A stretch of 64,000 nucleotides of DNA from Candidatus Pedobacter colombiensis (GTDB lineage: Bacteria; Bacteroidota; Bacteroidia; Sphingobacteriales; Sphingobacteriaceae). The notes beneath the pieces are model-generated. The model did no database searches. It saw only the letters and a program-made list of their open reading frames with translations, and had not been told where the DNA came from. A program made the position numbers and the translations under genes. Shown in pieces: positions 45,412-54,873 of this stretch. The stretch lies in contig CP119313.1 in the NCBI GenBank assembly GCA_029202485.1, positions 4,898,001 to 4,962,000 of the forward strand, read 5' to 3'. How positions within the stretch are numbered: the stretch's first letter is position 1; the number at the start of each line of letters is the position of its first letter.

Positions 45412-46641
45412 ATGAGCTATCTTCGCACTTTAGCCGTGGCTGCAATGGCCACTTTTTTATTTACAGCCTGTTCACATTCACAAAATAATTCAAAGCTAAA
45501 AGAACCCAGCAAAGAACGAACTGTTGATGATGACAAAGCTGATAGCTTGTTATTGGCATACAACCCGGCCAAAGGGGATAAATGGATTGCCGACTTTGTG
45601 CAGAACCTCCATAAAAAATATGGTTTTAACGGAAATATGCTGGTCGCTAAAGACGGAAAGATCCTATATGAAAAAGCGATTGGCTGGGCCGACTACCTGC
45701 ACCGTGACAGTCTAAAAATAAATTCTGAATTTGAGCTAGCCTCAATTACCAAGACTTTCACTGGTGTGGCCATCATGCAACTGGTTGAAGCCGGAAAATT
45801 AAAGCTAACAGATGATGTAAAAAAATTCTATCCCAATTTCCCTTATGATGGAATAACCATAGAGTTACTCCTATCGCACCGTAGCGGGATGATGAATTAT
45901 GTTTATTTCATTGACGACATCTGGCGCAAAGAAAAACGTGACATGAAAAAAGGGGTGTCAAATCAGGAGGTAATGGAAATTATTGCCGAAAAGAAACCTA
46001 CCCCTTATACCAAACCAAATAGAGTTTTTCACTACAACAACTCCAACTTCATGGTGCTTGGTGCAATTATCGAGAAAGTTACCGGAAAGCCATACGCAGA
46101 TTACCTGGCGGAACATGTTTTCAAACCTTCGGGGATGAAACATACACATGTTTATTCTACTACAGTTTACCCTAAAATACCTGTTGATGTAGTAGGGCAC
46201 GACCGCACATGGCGCTATTCTGTAGTGCAAAACTTCCTGGATGGCCCGGTGGGTGATAAGGGGATTTACAGCACTTTACACGATCTGCTTTTGTATGACA
46301 AAGCGTTAAAAAACGGCCGCTTGTTAAAACAGTCAAGTCTCGATTCTGCTTACCAAGGTCGCAACAAAGCCATCAATGGCCATTTCAACTACGGCTATGG
46401 CTGGCGTATTTTTGATGGGGAAAACGGGAGAAAGGTAGTATATCACACCGGCTGGTGGCACGGTTTCAGACACATCTATGTACGCGATTTCCAAAAGAAC
46501 ATTGTGATTATATTCCTTGGCAATCTAACCAATGGAAGCCTAATGCATCTTGATGAATTATATAAGCATCTTGGCGTACCGATCATTCGTAAAGGCGCTT
46601 ATTCTGGCACTGGCTCTTTACCGGGAAGTGATGAGGATTAA
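45412..46641 (+). CDS. Serine hydrolase lipoprotein (beta-lactamase/PBP class C fold)
   Basis: The 409-residue protein has a lipoprotein signal (lipobox FTAC, C20). The class C beta-lactamase-like fold has the S111-x-x-K114 nucleophile motif in LASITKTFTG, a Tyr-x-Asn-type motif in HYNNSNFMVLG and the third motif HTGWWHG. Family members are esterases, D-amino peptidases or PBP-like enzymes; it is not a typical beta-lactamase. It abuts the convergent recG gene with no intervening base. Confidence 0.9.
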   Translation: MSYLRTLAVAAMATFLFTACSHSQNNSKLKEPSKERTVDDDKADSLLLAYNPAKGDKWIADFVQNLHKKYGFNGNMLVAKDGKILYEKAIGWADYLHRDSLKINSEFELASITKTFTGVAIMQLVEAGKLKLTDDVKKFYPNFPYDGITIELLLSHRSGMMNYVYFIDDIWRKEKRDMKKGVSNQEVMEIIAEKKPTPYTKPNRVFHYNNSNFMVLGAIIEKVTGKPYADYLAEHVFKPSGMKHTHVYSTTVYPKIPVDVVGHDRTWRYSVVQNFLDGPVGDKGIYSTLHDLLLYDKALKNGRLLKQSSLDSAYQGRNKAINGHFNYGYGWRIFDGENGRKVVYHTGWWHGFRHIYVRDFQKNIVIIFLGNLTNGSLMHLDELYKHLGVPIIRKGAYSGTGSLPGSDED

Positions 46642-48747
46642 TTAAGAGATCTTATCGAATGCAATACCTCGACGTCTTTTAGCAAGATAGGTTTTCAGCA
46701 AACTATTTTCCGGCAATTCCAAGTGAGGATCTGCATTAAGCAATTCTATAACTGTATTTCTGGCTTCTTGCAAAATCAGCTGATCTTTTGCCAAATCTGC
46801 CAGCTTCAATTCCAGTACGCCACTTTGCTGGGTGCCGGTGATATCACCGGGGCCTCGAAGCTGCAGGTCTATTTCTGAAATTTCAAACCCATTACTGGTT
46901 TTCACCATGGTTTCCAGACGTAACTTTCCGTCTGCGCTTAATTTATTACCAGACATCAGGATACAGAATGATTGCTCCGCCCCACGTCCAACCCGACCAC
47001 GTAATTGATGAAGCTGAGAAAGTCCAAAACGTTCCGCATTTTCAATGATCATAACCGATGCATTCGGAACATTCACACCCACCTCTATTACGGTTGTAGC
47101 CACCATAATCTGACTCTTCCCATCAATAAATTGTTGCATTTCGTATTGCTTATCGGCATTGCTCATTTTACCATGAACAATACTGATCTGATAATCTGGT
47201 CGTGGGAACTGATAACTCATTTGTTCTATTCCAGCCTCCAGATGCAGGAGGTCTAGTTTCTCACTTTCCTTAATCAGTGGATAAACCACATACACCTGTC
47301 GGCCTTTAGCAATCTCCTGCTTCATAAAACCAAACATCCTCAGGCGCTGTCCCTCAAACAAATGTTTCGTTTCAATAGCTTTCCTTCCTACAGGCAATTC
47401 ATCAATTACAGACACATCCAGATCACCGTACAGCGTCATTGCGAGCGTCCGTGGTATCGGAGTAGCAGTCATCACCAATATGTGTGGAGGTACAATATTT
47501 TTACGCCATAGCTTAGCACGTTGCTCTACTCCGAAACGATGCTGCTCATCAATCACCACCAGCCCCAGATTTTTAAATACGACCTTATCCTCTATCAAAG
47601 CATGTGTACCTACCAGAACATCAATCTCACCCGATTCTAATGCCTGATGCAACTGCGTTCGTTGCTTTTTCGTCGTACTGCCTGTAAGTATGGAAACTTT
47701 CACCAGACGATCTTTTAATAACGAACTGATAGATTCATAATGCTGCCGTGCCAATATTTCTGTAGGCGCCATCATACAGGCCTGGTAACCATTATCATTA
47801 GCCAATAGCATGCTCATTAAAGCTACTGCAGTTTTACCACTTCCTACATCGCCCTGTACCAAACGGTTCATCTGTATACCCCGCTGTGTATCCAGTCTAA
47901 TCTCTTTAATTACCCGTTTCTGAGCGCCTGTAAGCTCAAAAGGAAGTATTTCATTATAAAATGTATTTACACGCTCCCCAACAAGCGGAAACAGGTGCCC
48001 TTTAAACTTTAGTTCCCTAAGTTGTTTATTGTGCAGCAACTGCAATTGAATAAAGAACAACTCTTCAAATTTCAACCGGCTTTCCGCCTTCTTTAATAAA
48101 GTGACATCCTTAGGGAAGTGAATATTTAAAATAGACTCCTTTCTCGAAATCATGTGGTATTTATCGAGAATATAAGGCGGTATGGTCTCTTTAACTTCCG
48201 AAAGATGCTGCTGTAGCAATAAAGTCTGGAGTTTTTGAATACCCTTACTATCCAGAAAAAACTTCTTTAATTTTTCGGTTGAATTGTAAACCGGTTGCAA
48301 TCTAAGGTTCCCCGTAATGGTCGCAGGTCTTGGATAACTTTCCAATTCGGGGTGCGAAATACTATAACTCCCATTAAAGACAGTGGGCTTACCAAATACA
48401 ATATAAACCTTTCCCTTCATCACATGCTCATCCACCCATTTCAAACTTTGAAACCAGACCAGTTCAATAGAACCTGTTTCATCAGTCAGACGGGCTACAA
48501 TTCGCTTCTTATGCTTTTCGCCTATTTGCTCCTTACTGGTGATCCGTCCTAATATCTGTACATAGGGAAGCTCGGGATTAAGTTCATTAATTTTATAAAA
48601 CCGTGTCCTGTCAATATACCTAAATGGAAAATAATTAAGCAGTTGGTCGTACGTAAAAATACCCAGTTCCTTTTGCAAAAGTTCTGCACGTTTGGGCCCG
48701 ACGCCTTTCAGAAATTCGATAGTCGTATCTAAGGTAGATGCAAACAA
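46642..48747 (-). CDS. recG: ATP-dependent DNA helicase RecG
   Basis: The 701-residue protein has an N-terminal wedge/OB domain (residues about 1-180; KGVGPKRAELLQKELGIFT, ILGRITSKEQ). Superfamily 2 motifs follow: Walker A GDVGSGKTAVA, TEILARQHYES, DEQHRFGVEQR, TATPIPRTLA, then motif V VIEVGVNVPNASVMIIENA and motif VI LHQLRGRVGRG. It remodels stalled forks and Holliday junctions. The start is a TTG at 48747, which gives the expected N-terminus; no ATG is available. It ends the likely RidA-family/EamA/recG operon. Confidence 0.95.
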   Translation of the reverse strand: MFASTLDTTIEFLKGVGPKRAELLQKELGIFTYDQLLNYFPFRYIDRTRFYKINELNPELPYVQILGRITSKEQIGEKHKKRIVARLTDETGSIELVWFQSLKWVDEHVMKGKVYIVFGKPTVFNGSYSISHPELESYPRPATITGNLRLQPVYNSTEKLKKFFLDSKGIQKLQTLLLQQHLSEVKETIPPYILDKYHMISRKESILNIHFPKDVTLLKKAESRLKFEELFFIQLQLLHNKQLRELKFKGHLFPLVGERVNTFYNEILPFELTGAQKRVIKEIRLDTQRGIQMNRLVQGDVGSGKTAVALMSMLLANDNGYQACMMAPTEILARQHYESISSLLKDRLVKVSILTGSTTKKQRTQLHQALESGEIDVLVGTHALIEDKVVFKNLGLVVIDEQHRFGVEQRAKLWRKNIVPPHILVMTATPIPRTLAMTLYGDLDVSVIDELPVGRKAIETKHLFEGQRLRMFGFMKQEIAKGRQVYVVYPLIKESEKLDLLHLEAGIEQMSYQFPRPDYQISIVHGKMSNADKQYEMQQFIDGKSQIMVATTVIEVGVNVPNASVMIIENAERFGLSQLHQLRGRVGRGAEQSFCILMSGNKLSADGKLRLETMVKTSNGFEISEIDLQLRGPGDITGTQQSGVLELKLADLAKDQLILQEARNTVIELLNADPHLELPENSLLKTYLAKRRRGIAFDKIS

Positions 48748-48751
48748 AGCT

Positions 48752-49663
48752 TTAAATATTTTTTCTCTTAAATGTAAAGATATCTTTTATTATACCCCAA
48801 TTAAATACGATTACCGATATCACCAGTAATAAATAAGCGAACAACTTATGTGCATCAACATGTTCACCGAAGTAGAAAATAGCCACAGTAAAGGCTATGA
48901 TGGGATTGATATAAATAATAATCCCTAAGGTTGATGAAGGAATTCCTATTAAGGCAAATAAGCTTAAGAACAACGGAATGATGGTGAAAAAGACCGCAAT
49001 TAGTGTAATATTTCCCCAAAACCAGAAGCCCTGAGGAAAACCTTCATGTTTTAACAAATAGATAGGCAGCATCAATAACACAGCAATACCAATTTGAACC
49101 GCCAACACATTTAACTTGTCCAGGTGCTGCATTTTACGTTGTATGATAAGGTAAAATGCATACAATGACGCAATAATAACAGACCATAGTACTTCTACAA
49201 ATGAACCTGTAGCCAACAACAAGATACTCAGCAAAGCGATACCAAGTGAAATCAGCTTTAATCTCGATAATGATTCTTTTAGAATCAGGAACCCTCCAAA
49301 AGCGGTAATCAGCGGACATACCATATAAGCAAAGGCAGCCGATTGAAGACTCACATTATTTACGGCATAGATATAAGTATACCAATTAGATGTTAGCAAC
49401 AATGTAGAGCCAACTAACTGCAATAAGATATTACGTTTCTCTCTTGCTGTAATAGACGAAATATAAGCAAGGTCCTTTTTAAGCTCCTTTCTTCTGAAAA
49501 CAAGAATAGCTAGCCAAATAAAAACAAGGGAGGTAAAAATACGGTAATACAGAATCTCTTCCGAAGGAAAAGCCTTCAGATTCCTTAATGGGATCGAGAA
49601 AAAACCCCAAATGGCAAAAGATAAAATCCCCGCAAAGAAGTACCGTAAATTTGATTTAGGCAA
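48752..49663 (-). CDS. EamA family transporter (RarD-like)
   Basis: The 303-residue membrane protein has ten hydrophobic helices in two EamA repeats. The opening FAGILSFAIWGFFSIPLRNL and the LYYRIFTSLVFIW segment resemble RarD-type drug/metabolite transporters. The substrate is unknown. The start is a TTG at 49663, with no in-frame ATG nearby. It lies 3 bp after the RidA gene and 4 bp before recG, forming a tight operon. Confidence 0.88.
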   Translation of the reverse strand: MPKSNLRYFFAGILSFAIWGFFSIPLRNLKAFPSEEILYYRIFTSLVFIWLAILVFRRKELKKDLAYISSITAREKRNILLQLVGSTLLLTSNWYTYIYAVNNVSLQSAAFAYMVCPLITAFGGFLILKESLSRLKLISLGIALLSILLLATGSFVEVLWSVIIASLYAFYLIIQRKMQHLDKLNVLAVQIGIAVLLMLPIYLLKHEGFPQGFWFWGNITLIAVFFTIIPLFLSLFALIGIPSSTLGIIIYINPIIAFTVAIFYFGEHVDAHKLFAYLLLVISVIVFNWGIIKDIFTFKRKNI

Positions 49664-49666
49664 AGT

Positions 49667-50047
49667 TTAAGATTTAAATGCCGTCATTGAAATCTCCACA
49701 TTTACGCCCTTCGGCAAACCTTTTACCGCAACAGTTTCACGAGCCGGGAAGTTCTTTTTGAAATACGAACCATATACTTCGTTCACTTCAGCAAACAAAC
49801 TCATGTCCGACAAAAAGATGGTCGTCTTCACCACATCTTCAAATCCATAAGCAGCCTCCAGTAAAACGGCTTTAATGTTTCTCATGACCTGGTGTGTTTC
49901 CTCTTCTATTGAAGATTGGGTTAGCTCACCGGTTTCGGGATTGATCGCTACCTGACCAGATAAAAATAAAAAGCCATTAGCAATTACTGCCTGGCTGTAT
50001 GGTCCAATTGGAGCCGGAGCATCAGTGGTGTTTATTACCGTATTCAT
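49667..50047 (-). CDS. RidA family reactive-intermediate deaminase
   Basis: The protein has about 126 residues from the ATG at 50047 (a TTG at 50059 is less likely). It contains APAPIGPYSQAVIANGFLFLSGQVAINPETGEL, the VVKTTIFLSDM strand, and the C-terminal ETVAVKGLPKGVNVEISM, including the active-site Arg region just before it. It hydrolyses enamine/imine intermediates from threonine and serine dehydratases. It is the first gene of the operon with the EamA transporter and recG. Confidence 0.93.
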   Translation of the reverse strand: MNTVINTTDAPAPIGPYSQAVIANGFLFLSGQVAINPETGELTQSSIEEETHQVMRNIKAVLLEAAYGFEDVVKTTIFLSDMSLFAEVNEVYGSYFKKNFPARETVAVKGLPKGVNVEISMTAFKS

Positions 50048-50127
50048 ATCAGTATACAATTAATATTATTAATAATGAGATTATATTAATTCAGCTTAAA
50101 AAGAGCCAATCAATTAATTTCCACAAA

Positions 50128-50247
50128 ATGCCAGCAATAAACATCGTAATAGCAATTGCATTAATGATGTGCATGATTTTGATGTTGGTATTCGTTGGCC
50201 TGCCCGGATCCTTTTTTCTAAATAAATACATACTTGCAAAGGTATAA
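50128..50247 (+). CDS. Putative 39-residue membrane peptide
   Basis: An ATG at 50128 opens a 39-codon frame encoding one hydrophobic segment (NIVIAIALMMCMILMLVFVG) and a short LNKYILAKV tail. It lies in the divergent gap next to the RidA gene and is followed within 5 bp by a strong terminator, which supports a real transcript end. I do not know its family. A longer frame from 49999 would overlap the RidA coding start and is unlikely. Confidence 0.45.
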   Translation: MPAINIVIAIALMMCMILMLVFVGLPGSFFLNKYILAKV

Positions 50248-50251
50248 ATAA

Positions 50252-50286
50252 AAAAAAGAGGGCTTCAAATTGAAGCCCTCTTTTTT
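50252..50286. terminator. Bidirectional terminator between a small gene and OmpA
   Basis: A perfect 15-bp stem (50252-50266 with 50272-50286) with a short loop ends in six T residues on either strand. It lies 5 bp after the small membrane ORF and 20 bp after the OmpA stop on the other strand. Confidence 0.92.
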
Positions 50287-50306
50287 CGTATTTTAATTAG
50301 AAATAA

Positions 50307-51662
50307 CTAGTCTCTAGCACTTTCAACACGACGGTTTTGGATACGACCTTCTTCAGTATCGTTAGAAGCAATTGGATTAGCTTCGCCATAACCTTTAGTT
50401 ACAATTTGTTTAGCATTAACACCAGAGTTAACTAAGTAAGTTTTAACTGAATTAGCTCTGTCTTTAGATAATTTCAAGTTGTATGCAGCAGTACCTTCGC
50501 TTGAAGCATAACCGTTTACAGTTATTTTACCACCGTTTTCACGCAATAATGAAGATAATTTATCTAAAATAGGGTAAGACTCAGTTTTTAAAACTGAAGA
50601 GTTGAATTCAAATTGGATTCTCTCAAAGCCAGTTAAGTTGTTTTTTTCAACAACTGTAGCTTCATATTTAGGTAGAGGACATCCTGAACCATCAACAGCT
50701 ACACCTGCAGGAGTACCTGGGCATTTGTCAAACTGATCAGAAACACCATCACCATCGCTATCTTGTTTCAAGTACTCAACAGATTTCTCAACAGCAGATA
50801 CACGGTTTTTCAAAGCTTCAACTTCGTTACGTAAAGATGGATCTTTCAATTCATCATACATTAAAGCTAATGGGTTAGACCACACTAAGCTAGGTTTAGA
50901 TTTAGACCCTAAAGAGAACTCTAAACCAGCATATCCATAAGAGAATTTATCTTTGTTTGAAGCTCCATTTGCATAAACTCCATCTAAGTTATCTGAATCA
51001 ACGAAATGCACAGTATAACCTAAGTTAAACGCAACACGCTCAGAAACTTTAAATTTAACACCTACACCTACTGGAATATAAGCTTCTTTAACATAAGTTT
51101 TAGAATCATGTCTGTCACCAGCAGAACCAATAGCTCTATCTTTCCAGTTAATAACAGTACCATTCGCTAAAGTAACTTTAGGAGCGTAAGCCATTAAACC
51201 ATAACCAGCAGATACATAAAAGTTAACAGAATTCTCACGACGTAAGAAATCGATTGAACCAATGTTTACAACACCTCTGATGTCACCAGCATAAGCAAGA
51301 TCAGTTTCAAATGATCTGGTACCATTTTGAATACCACCTGGAGCATCTTTGTTAGTTCCAGAGATTTTTCCGCGGAAAATGTTACCTTCTAAGCCAAAAG
51401 CATGACTTAGTTGTTTTCTCAATGAAATGCCGTAACCTAAGTTAACTTCAGCATTTTTGAAATCGTTAGTACCACCAATAGCAATAAATGGAGATAAAAC
51501 ACCACCATTCACACCGATAGACCACGTTCTGTACTGCCCGCTCCCACCAAATACCTTGGCAGAAGAAGAGGATGTAGCATCCTGAGCGTTAGCAAGAGTT
51601 GTTACTCCCACCATTGCTACTAAAGAGGCTGCTAAACCCTTTTTTAAAGTAGAATAATTCAT
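50307..51662 (-). CDS. Major OmpA-like outer membrane protein
   Basis: The protein has about 451 residues from the ATG at 51662, giving a clean signal peptide ending ANAQ. An N-terminal eight-strand-type barrel (about 30-265) is followed by a coiled-coil segment (LRNEVEALKNRVSAVEKSVEYLK) and a TSP3-like calcium repeat (DSDGDGVSDQFDKCPGTPAG). The OmpA peptidoglycan-binding domain has the VNGYASSEGTAAYNLKLSKD and NRRVESARD motifs. A consensus promoter precedes it. Such proteins are usually highly expressed and anchor the outer membrane. A TTG at 51728 would add 22 residues and is unlikely. Confidence 0.95.
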   Translation of the reverse strand: MNYSTLKKGLAASLVAMVGVTTLANAQDATSSSSAKVFGGSGQYRTWSIGVNGGVLSPFIAIGGTNDFKNAEVNLGYGISLRKQLSHAFGLEGNIFRGKISGTNKDAPGGIQNGTRSFETDLAYAGDIRGVVNIGSIDFLRRENSVNFYVSAGYGLMAYAPKVTLANGTVINWKDRAIGSAGDRHDSKTYVKEAYIPVGVGVKFKVSERVAFNLGYTVHFVDSDNLDGVYANGASNKDKFSYGYAGLEFSLGSKSKPSLVWSNPLALMYDELKDPSLRNEVEALKNRVSAVEKSVEYLKQDSDGDGVSDQFDKCPGTPAGVAVDGSGCPLPKYEATVVEKNNLTGFERIQFEFNSSVLKTESYPILDKLSSLLRENGGKITVNGYASSEGTAAYNLKLSKDRANSVKTYLVNSGVNAKQIVTKGYGEANPIASNDTEEGRIQNRRVESARD

Positions 51663-51715
51663 AATTTTCTTTTTTAAGGTTAAACAAATTTTAATTGTAT
51701 AATTTTTTTGTGTAG

Positions 51716-51746
51716 CAAAATTAAACAAATTTTTAAATTCTCAAAA
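51716..51746 (-). promoter_or_regulatory. Promoter of the major OmpA gene
   Basis: On the minus strand TTTTG (51742-51746) and a perfect -7 box TAATTTTG (51716-51723) are spaced 18 bp apart. The leader is about 45 nt. The rest of the 346-bp gap to the meaB end (51747-52008) is AT-rich; a short CCTGT/ACAGG hairpin near 51975-51992 could be a weak meaB terminator. Confidence 0.55.
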
Positions 51747-52008
51747 CACTTACACAAACTCCGTTCCAAACTTCTAAATTATTAATAAATAACATCATTT
51801 AGAGCAAGCAACTACCCATAAACACTTTAAATCATTAAAAGTTTGTGATTCGGCATAAAAAAAAACACTCCCCCAACTAAACGGTGTTCAAAATACACTT
51901 CAAGCCTGTTTTTATTTTTCAATAAAATTTAAAAAAACTGCTTAATTACAATCCAAACCCATAATAATGACAAGTCCTGTTTTTAAGACAGGTCGGATAA
52001 TCAAGGGA

Positions 52009-52899
52009 TCAAATCCAGCTATCAGTAAATCGATAAATGTTAAAATCCGTATTCTTCATAGCTTCAACAAGCTCAAGATGCAACTTTTTTCTATCTACGT
52101 TACTCATACGATAGTGTTGGATAATTTTAAAAGCCTTTTCCGCCAACAAAAAAGACTTGCGGTCATTGCCCATTAAAGCAGGCTGAAGTAGCCATTCACA
52201 AAGTTCAGCTATCCCTTCCTTCTTATCAGCCACAGTTTTAAACACAGGGATATGCTCATGTTGCTGATGAACCAGCTTTTTAAGATTATTTGCAAATATA
52301 TCCGCTCCCTCCCTATCGGCCTTATTCACCACAAAACCCTGAGCAATTTCCATTAGCCCTGATTTTATGTTTTGAATTTCATCCCCCGATTCAGGAACAA
52401 GTACAACTACCGTTTTATCGGCAAGTCCTGCAATTTCTACTTCCGATTGACCAACACCTACGGTCTCTACCAGGATCATATCAAATCCCGCCGCTTTAAT
52501 CACATCCACAATTTCAATCGTTTTTGCCGAGATTCCTCCTAAGGCTCCACGGGTTGCCAGCGACCGGATATATACATTAGAATTATTAAATAGCTGTGAC
52601 ATCCTAATCCTATCACCCAACAATGACCCAAAATTAAATGGAGAAGTTGGGTCCACAGCAAGAATAGCAATTTTTTTACCGTCCTTTACAATATGTTCCG
52701 TAATTGCATTTACCAAGGTACTTTTACCTGCTCCCGGAGGACCAGTTATTCCTATTACAGGGACTTTCGAATTCCCTTTTATTGTCCTTAGCAATTCGGC
52801 CGACGGAGGGATATCATTTTCTACAAAGGTGATTGCCCGTGCCAGGGCATTAAAATTTCCACGTTCAATCTCTGTAATAAGTGATAAATAGGTATTCAT
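52009..52899 (-). CDS. meaB: Methylmalonyl-CoA mutase-associated GTPase MeaB (ArgK-type)
   Basis: The protein has about 296 residues from the ATG at 52899. A longer frame beginning at 53064 would overlap the divergent ABC gene and is unlikely. The G3E GTPase motifs are Walker A TGPPGAGKSTLVNA (about 53-65), AVDPTSPFNFGSLLGDRIRM, switch region VETVGVGQSEVEIA and base-recognition NKAD. MeaB loads or protects the cobalamin cofactor of methylmalonyl-CoA mutase. The mutase gene is not in the window. It is divergent from the ABC exporter at 53031. Confidence 0.93.
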   Translation of the reverse strand: MNTYLSLITEIERGNFNALARAITFVENDIPPSAELLRTIKGNSKVPVIGITGPPGAGKSTLVNAITEHIVKDGKKIAILAVDPTSPFNFGSLLGDRIRMSQLFNNSNVYIRSLATRGALGGISAKTIEIVDVIKAAGFDMILVETVGVGQSEVEIAGLADKTVVVLVPESGDEIQNIKSGLMEIAQGFVVNKADREGADIFANNLKKLVHQQHEHIPVFKTVADKKEGIAELCEWLLQPALMGNDRKSFLLAEKAFKIIQHYRMSNVDRKKLHLELVEAMKNTDFNIYRFTDSWI

Positions 52900-53030
52900 T
52901 GCTGATTCTGTATTTACAAATAAACACAATTTATTTTTTAGCCTTTTAACATTGCAGAGAAAGTACTCATTTTGCCCGAATTTTAAACATGACACTAAAT
53001 ACTTACCTTTGAAAAATTTCAAATTCTTAA

Positions 53031-54872
53031 ATGAAAGACTATTTCCGATTATTATCTTACGCAAGGCCTATTGAAAAGTTTGCCATACCTTACGTTATTG
53101 CAACTCTCCTTTATATACTTTTTAATACCTTAAATCTAGCGCTATTAGCCCCTCTATTAGATACTTTATTTAATAGCGAAACTGCTATAGCCGGAACAAA
53201 GGCCGCTAAAACACTTTCTTTTGAAGACAAATCATGGTGGGACATCATGGCCCGCTTCAGAGAGCTTACAGATTATTCTATTGCCAATTATGGCAAACAG
53301 GGAGCCTTAAAGTTCGTTTGTATAGTAATTGTGGTCTCCGTATTGTTATCTAACATTTTCAAATACTTTTCTAACAGAATAATGGAGGACTTACGTGTTC
53401 ATACTTTATTGAAGCTAAGAAAGTCAGTATTTGACAATGTAATGAACCTCCACATTGGTTACTTCAACAGCCAACGAAAAGGCGATATCATTTCTAAAGT
53501 TTCCTCAGATGTTCAGGTAGTCCAATTTACGGTAACCAATACTCTTCAAGTGATATTTAAAGAACCCGTTACATTAATTGTATATGTTATTCTCCTCTTT
53601 ACTATCTCCGCAAAGCTAACCTTCTTTTCTTTGTTAATCATTCCATTATCAGGACTGATTATTGCTAAAATAGTAAAAAGGTTAAGACAACAAGCCACCA
53701 AAGCTCATGAAACATTTGCGCTTATGCTTGGCTATCTCGACGAAGCCCTATCGGGAATTAAGATCATTAAAGCATTTAATGCAACAGAATACGTAAAGGA
53801 TAGATTTCATCAGGAAAATGTTACTTATTCAAACATTACCCGCAAAATGGCACGCAGGCAACAGCTTGGATCCCCAGTATCAGAATTTCTTGGCGTTACT
53901 ATGGTTGCAGGGATTGTGTATTTTGGGGGCTCACTTGTATTGTCAGGAGAATCTAGTTTAACTTCCGCAGAGTTTATCGCTTATATTGCCATATTCTCTC
54001 AGGTTATGCGTCCCGCAAAAGCTTTAACTGATGCTTTCAGTGCAATTCACACCGGTCTCGCGGCAGGAAAGCGTGTATTAGACTTAATTGATACGAAACC
54101 AGAAATGGTTGACAAGCCAAACGCTGTTGTAGCCAAATCTTTTGAAAAAGCGATTACCTTTAAAGATGTATCCTTTGCCTACGGTGAGCGAAAGGTACTA
54201 AACCGCGTAAACATAGAAATTCCTAAAGGCAAAACCATCGCATTAGTAGGACCTTCAGGTGGGGGTAAATCTACATTGATGGATCTTGTACCACGATTTA
54301 TTGACCCTCAACAAGGTGACATCTATATAGATGGTGTAAATATTAAAGATGTAACTACGGATTCTTTAAGAAGTCAGATGGGCTTTGTTAATCAGGAATC
54401 AATCCTCTTCAACGATACAATTTTTAACAATATAGCTTTTGCTAAGCCCAATGCCACGTTAAAAGAAGTTACTGCTGCGGCTAAAATTGCCAATGCACAC
54501 GACTTTATCCTGGAATCAGAGAACGGCTATGAAACACTTATCGGAGACAGAGGAATTCGTTTATCAGGTGGACAGAAACAACGACTCTGTATTGCAAGAG
54601 CGGTATTAGGGAATCCCCCATTGATGTTATTAGACGAAGCAACTTCTGCACTGGATACGGAATCAGAAAAATTGGTACAAGATGCACTTTATAAATTGAT
54701 GGAAAATCGCACCTCATTAATTATTGCTCATCGTTTATCAACCATACAAAATGCAGACCGGATTATTGTACTTGAAAAAGGATCTGTAATTGAACAAGGG
54801 TCGCACAATGAGTTAATGAAAAACAACGGCTTATACCGAAGACTAATTGACATGCAGACTTTTGAAGACTAA
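53031..54872 (+). CDS. MsbA-like ABC exporter (fused permease and ATPase)
   Basis: The 613-residue half transporter has six membrane helices (about 20-330) with an inserted segment at residues 50-90. The ATPase part has Walker A GPSGGGKST (407-415), the Q loop, the signature LSGGQKQR and Walker B LMLLDEATSALDTESE. It is of the lipid A/glycolipid exporter type. It stands at the head of the glycan cluster, and the next GT4 gene starts 1 bp after its stop. It may flip a glycan-lipid or be the general MsbA; the sequence does not decide. A TACCTTTG -7 box is at 53004-53011. Confidence 0.92.
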   Translation: MKDYFRLLSYARPIEKFAIPYVIATLLYILFNTLNLALLAPLLDTLFNSETAIAGTKAAKTLSFEDKSWWDIMARFRELTDYSIANYGKQGALKFVCIVIVVSVLLSNIFKYFSNRIMEDLRVHTLLKLRKSVFDNVMNLHIGYFNSQRKGDIISKVSSDVQVVQFTVTNTLQVIFKEPVTLIVYVILLFTISAKLTFFSLLIIPLSGLIIAKIVKRLRQQATKAHETFALMLGYLDEALSGIKIIKAFNATEYVKDRFHQENVTYSNITRKMARRQQLGSPVSEFLGVTMVAGIVYFGGSLVLSGESSLTSAEFIAYIAIFSQVMRPAKALTDAFSAIHTGLAAGKRVLDLIDTKPEMVDKPNAVVAKSFEKAITFKDVSFAYGERKVLNRVNIEIPKGKTIALVGPSGGGKSTLMDLVPRFIDPQQGDIYIDGVNIKDVTTDSLRSQMGFVNQESILFNDTIFNNIAFAKPNATLKEVTAAAKIANAHDFILESENGYETLIGDRGIRLSGGQKQRLCIARAVLGNPPLMLLDEATSALDTESEKLVQDALYKLMENRTSLIIAHRLSTIQNADRIIVLEKGSVIEQGSHNELMKNNGLYRRLIDMQTFED

Positions 54873-54873
54873 G

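Noticed and set aside
45412..46641. Beta-lactamase conferring resistance
   Set aside because: The class C fold is shared by many esterases and peptidases. The lipoprotein signal and divergent motifs do not support a resistance role.
49999..50127. Longer 82-residue form of the small membrane ORF
   Set aside because: The 5' part overlaps the start of the RidA-family gene and codes for an unlikely sequence; only the part from 50128 looks plausible.
52900..53064. N-terminal extension of MeaB
   Set aside because: It would overlap the start of the divergent ABC gene, and the extra residues do not resemble the family. The ATG at 52899 gives the normal N-terminus.
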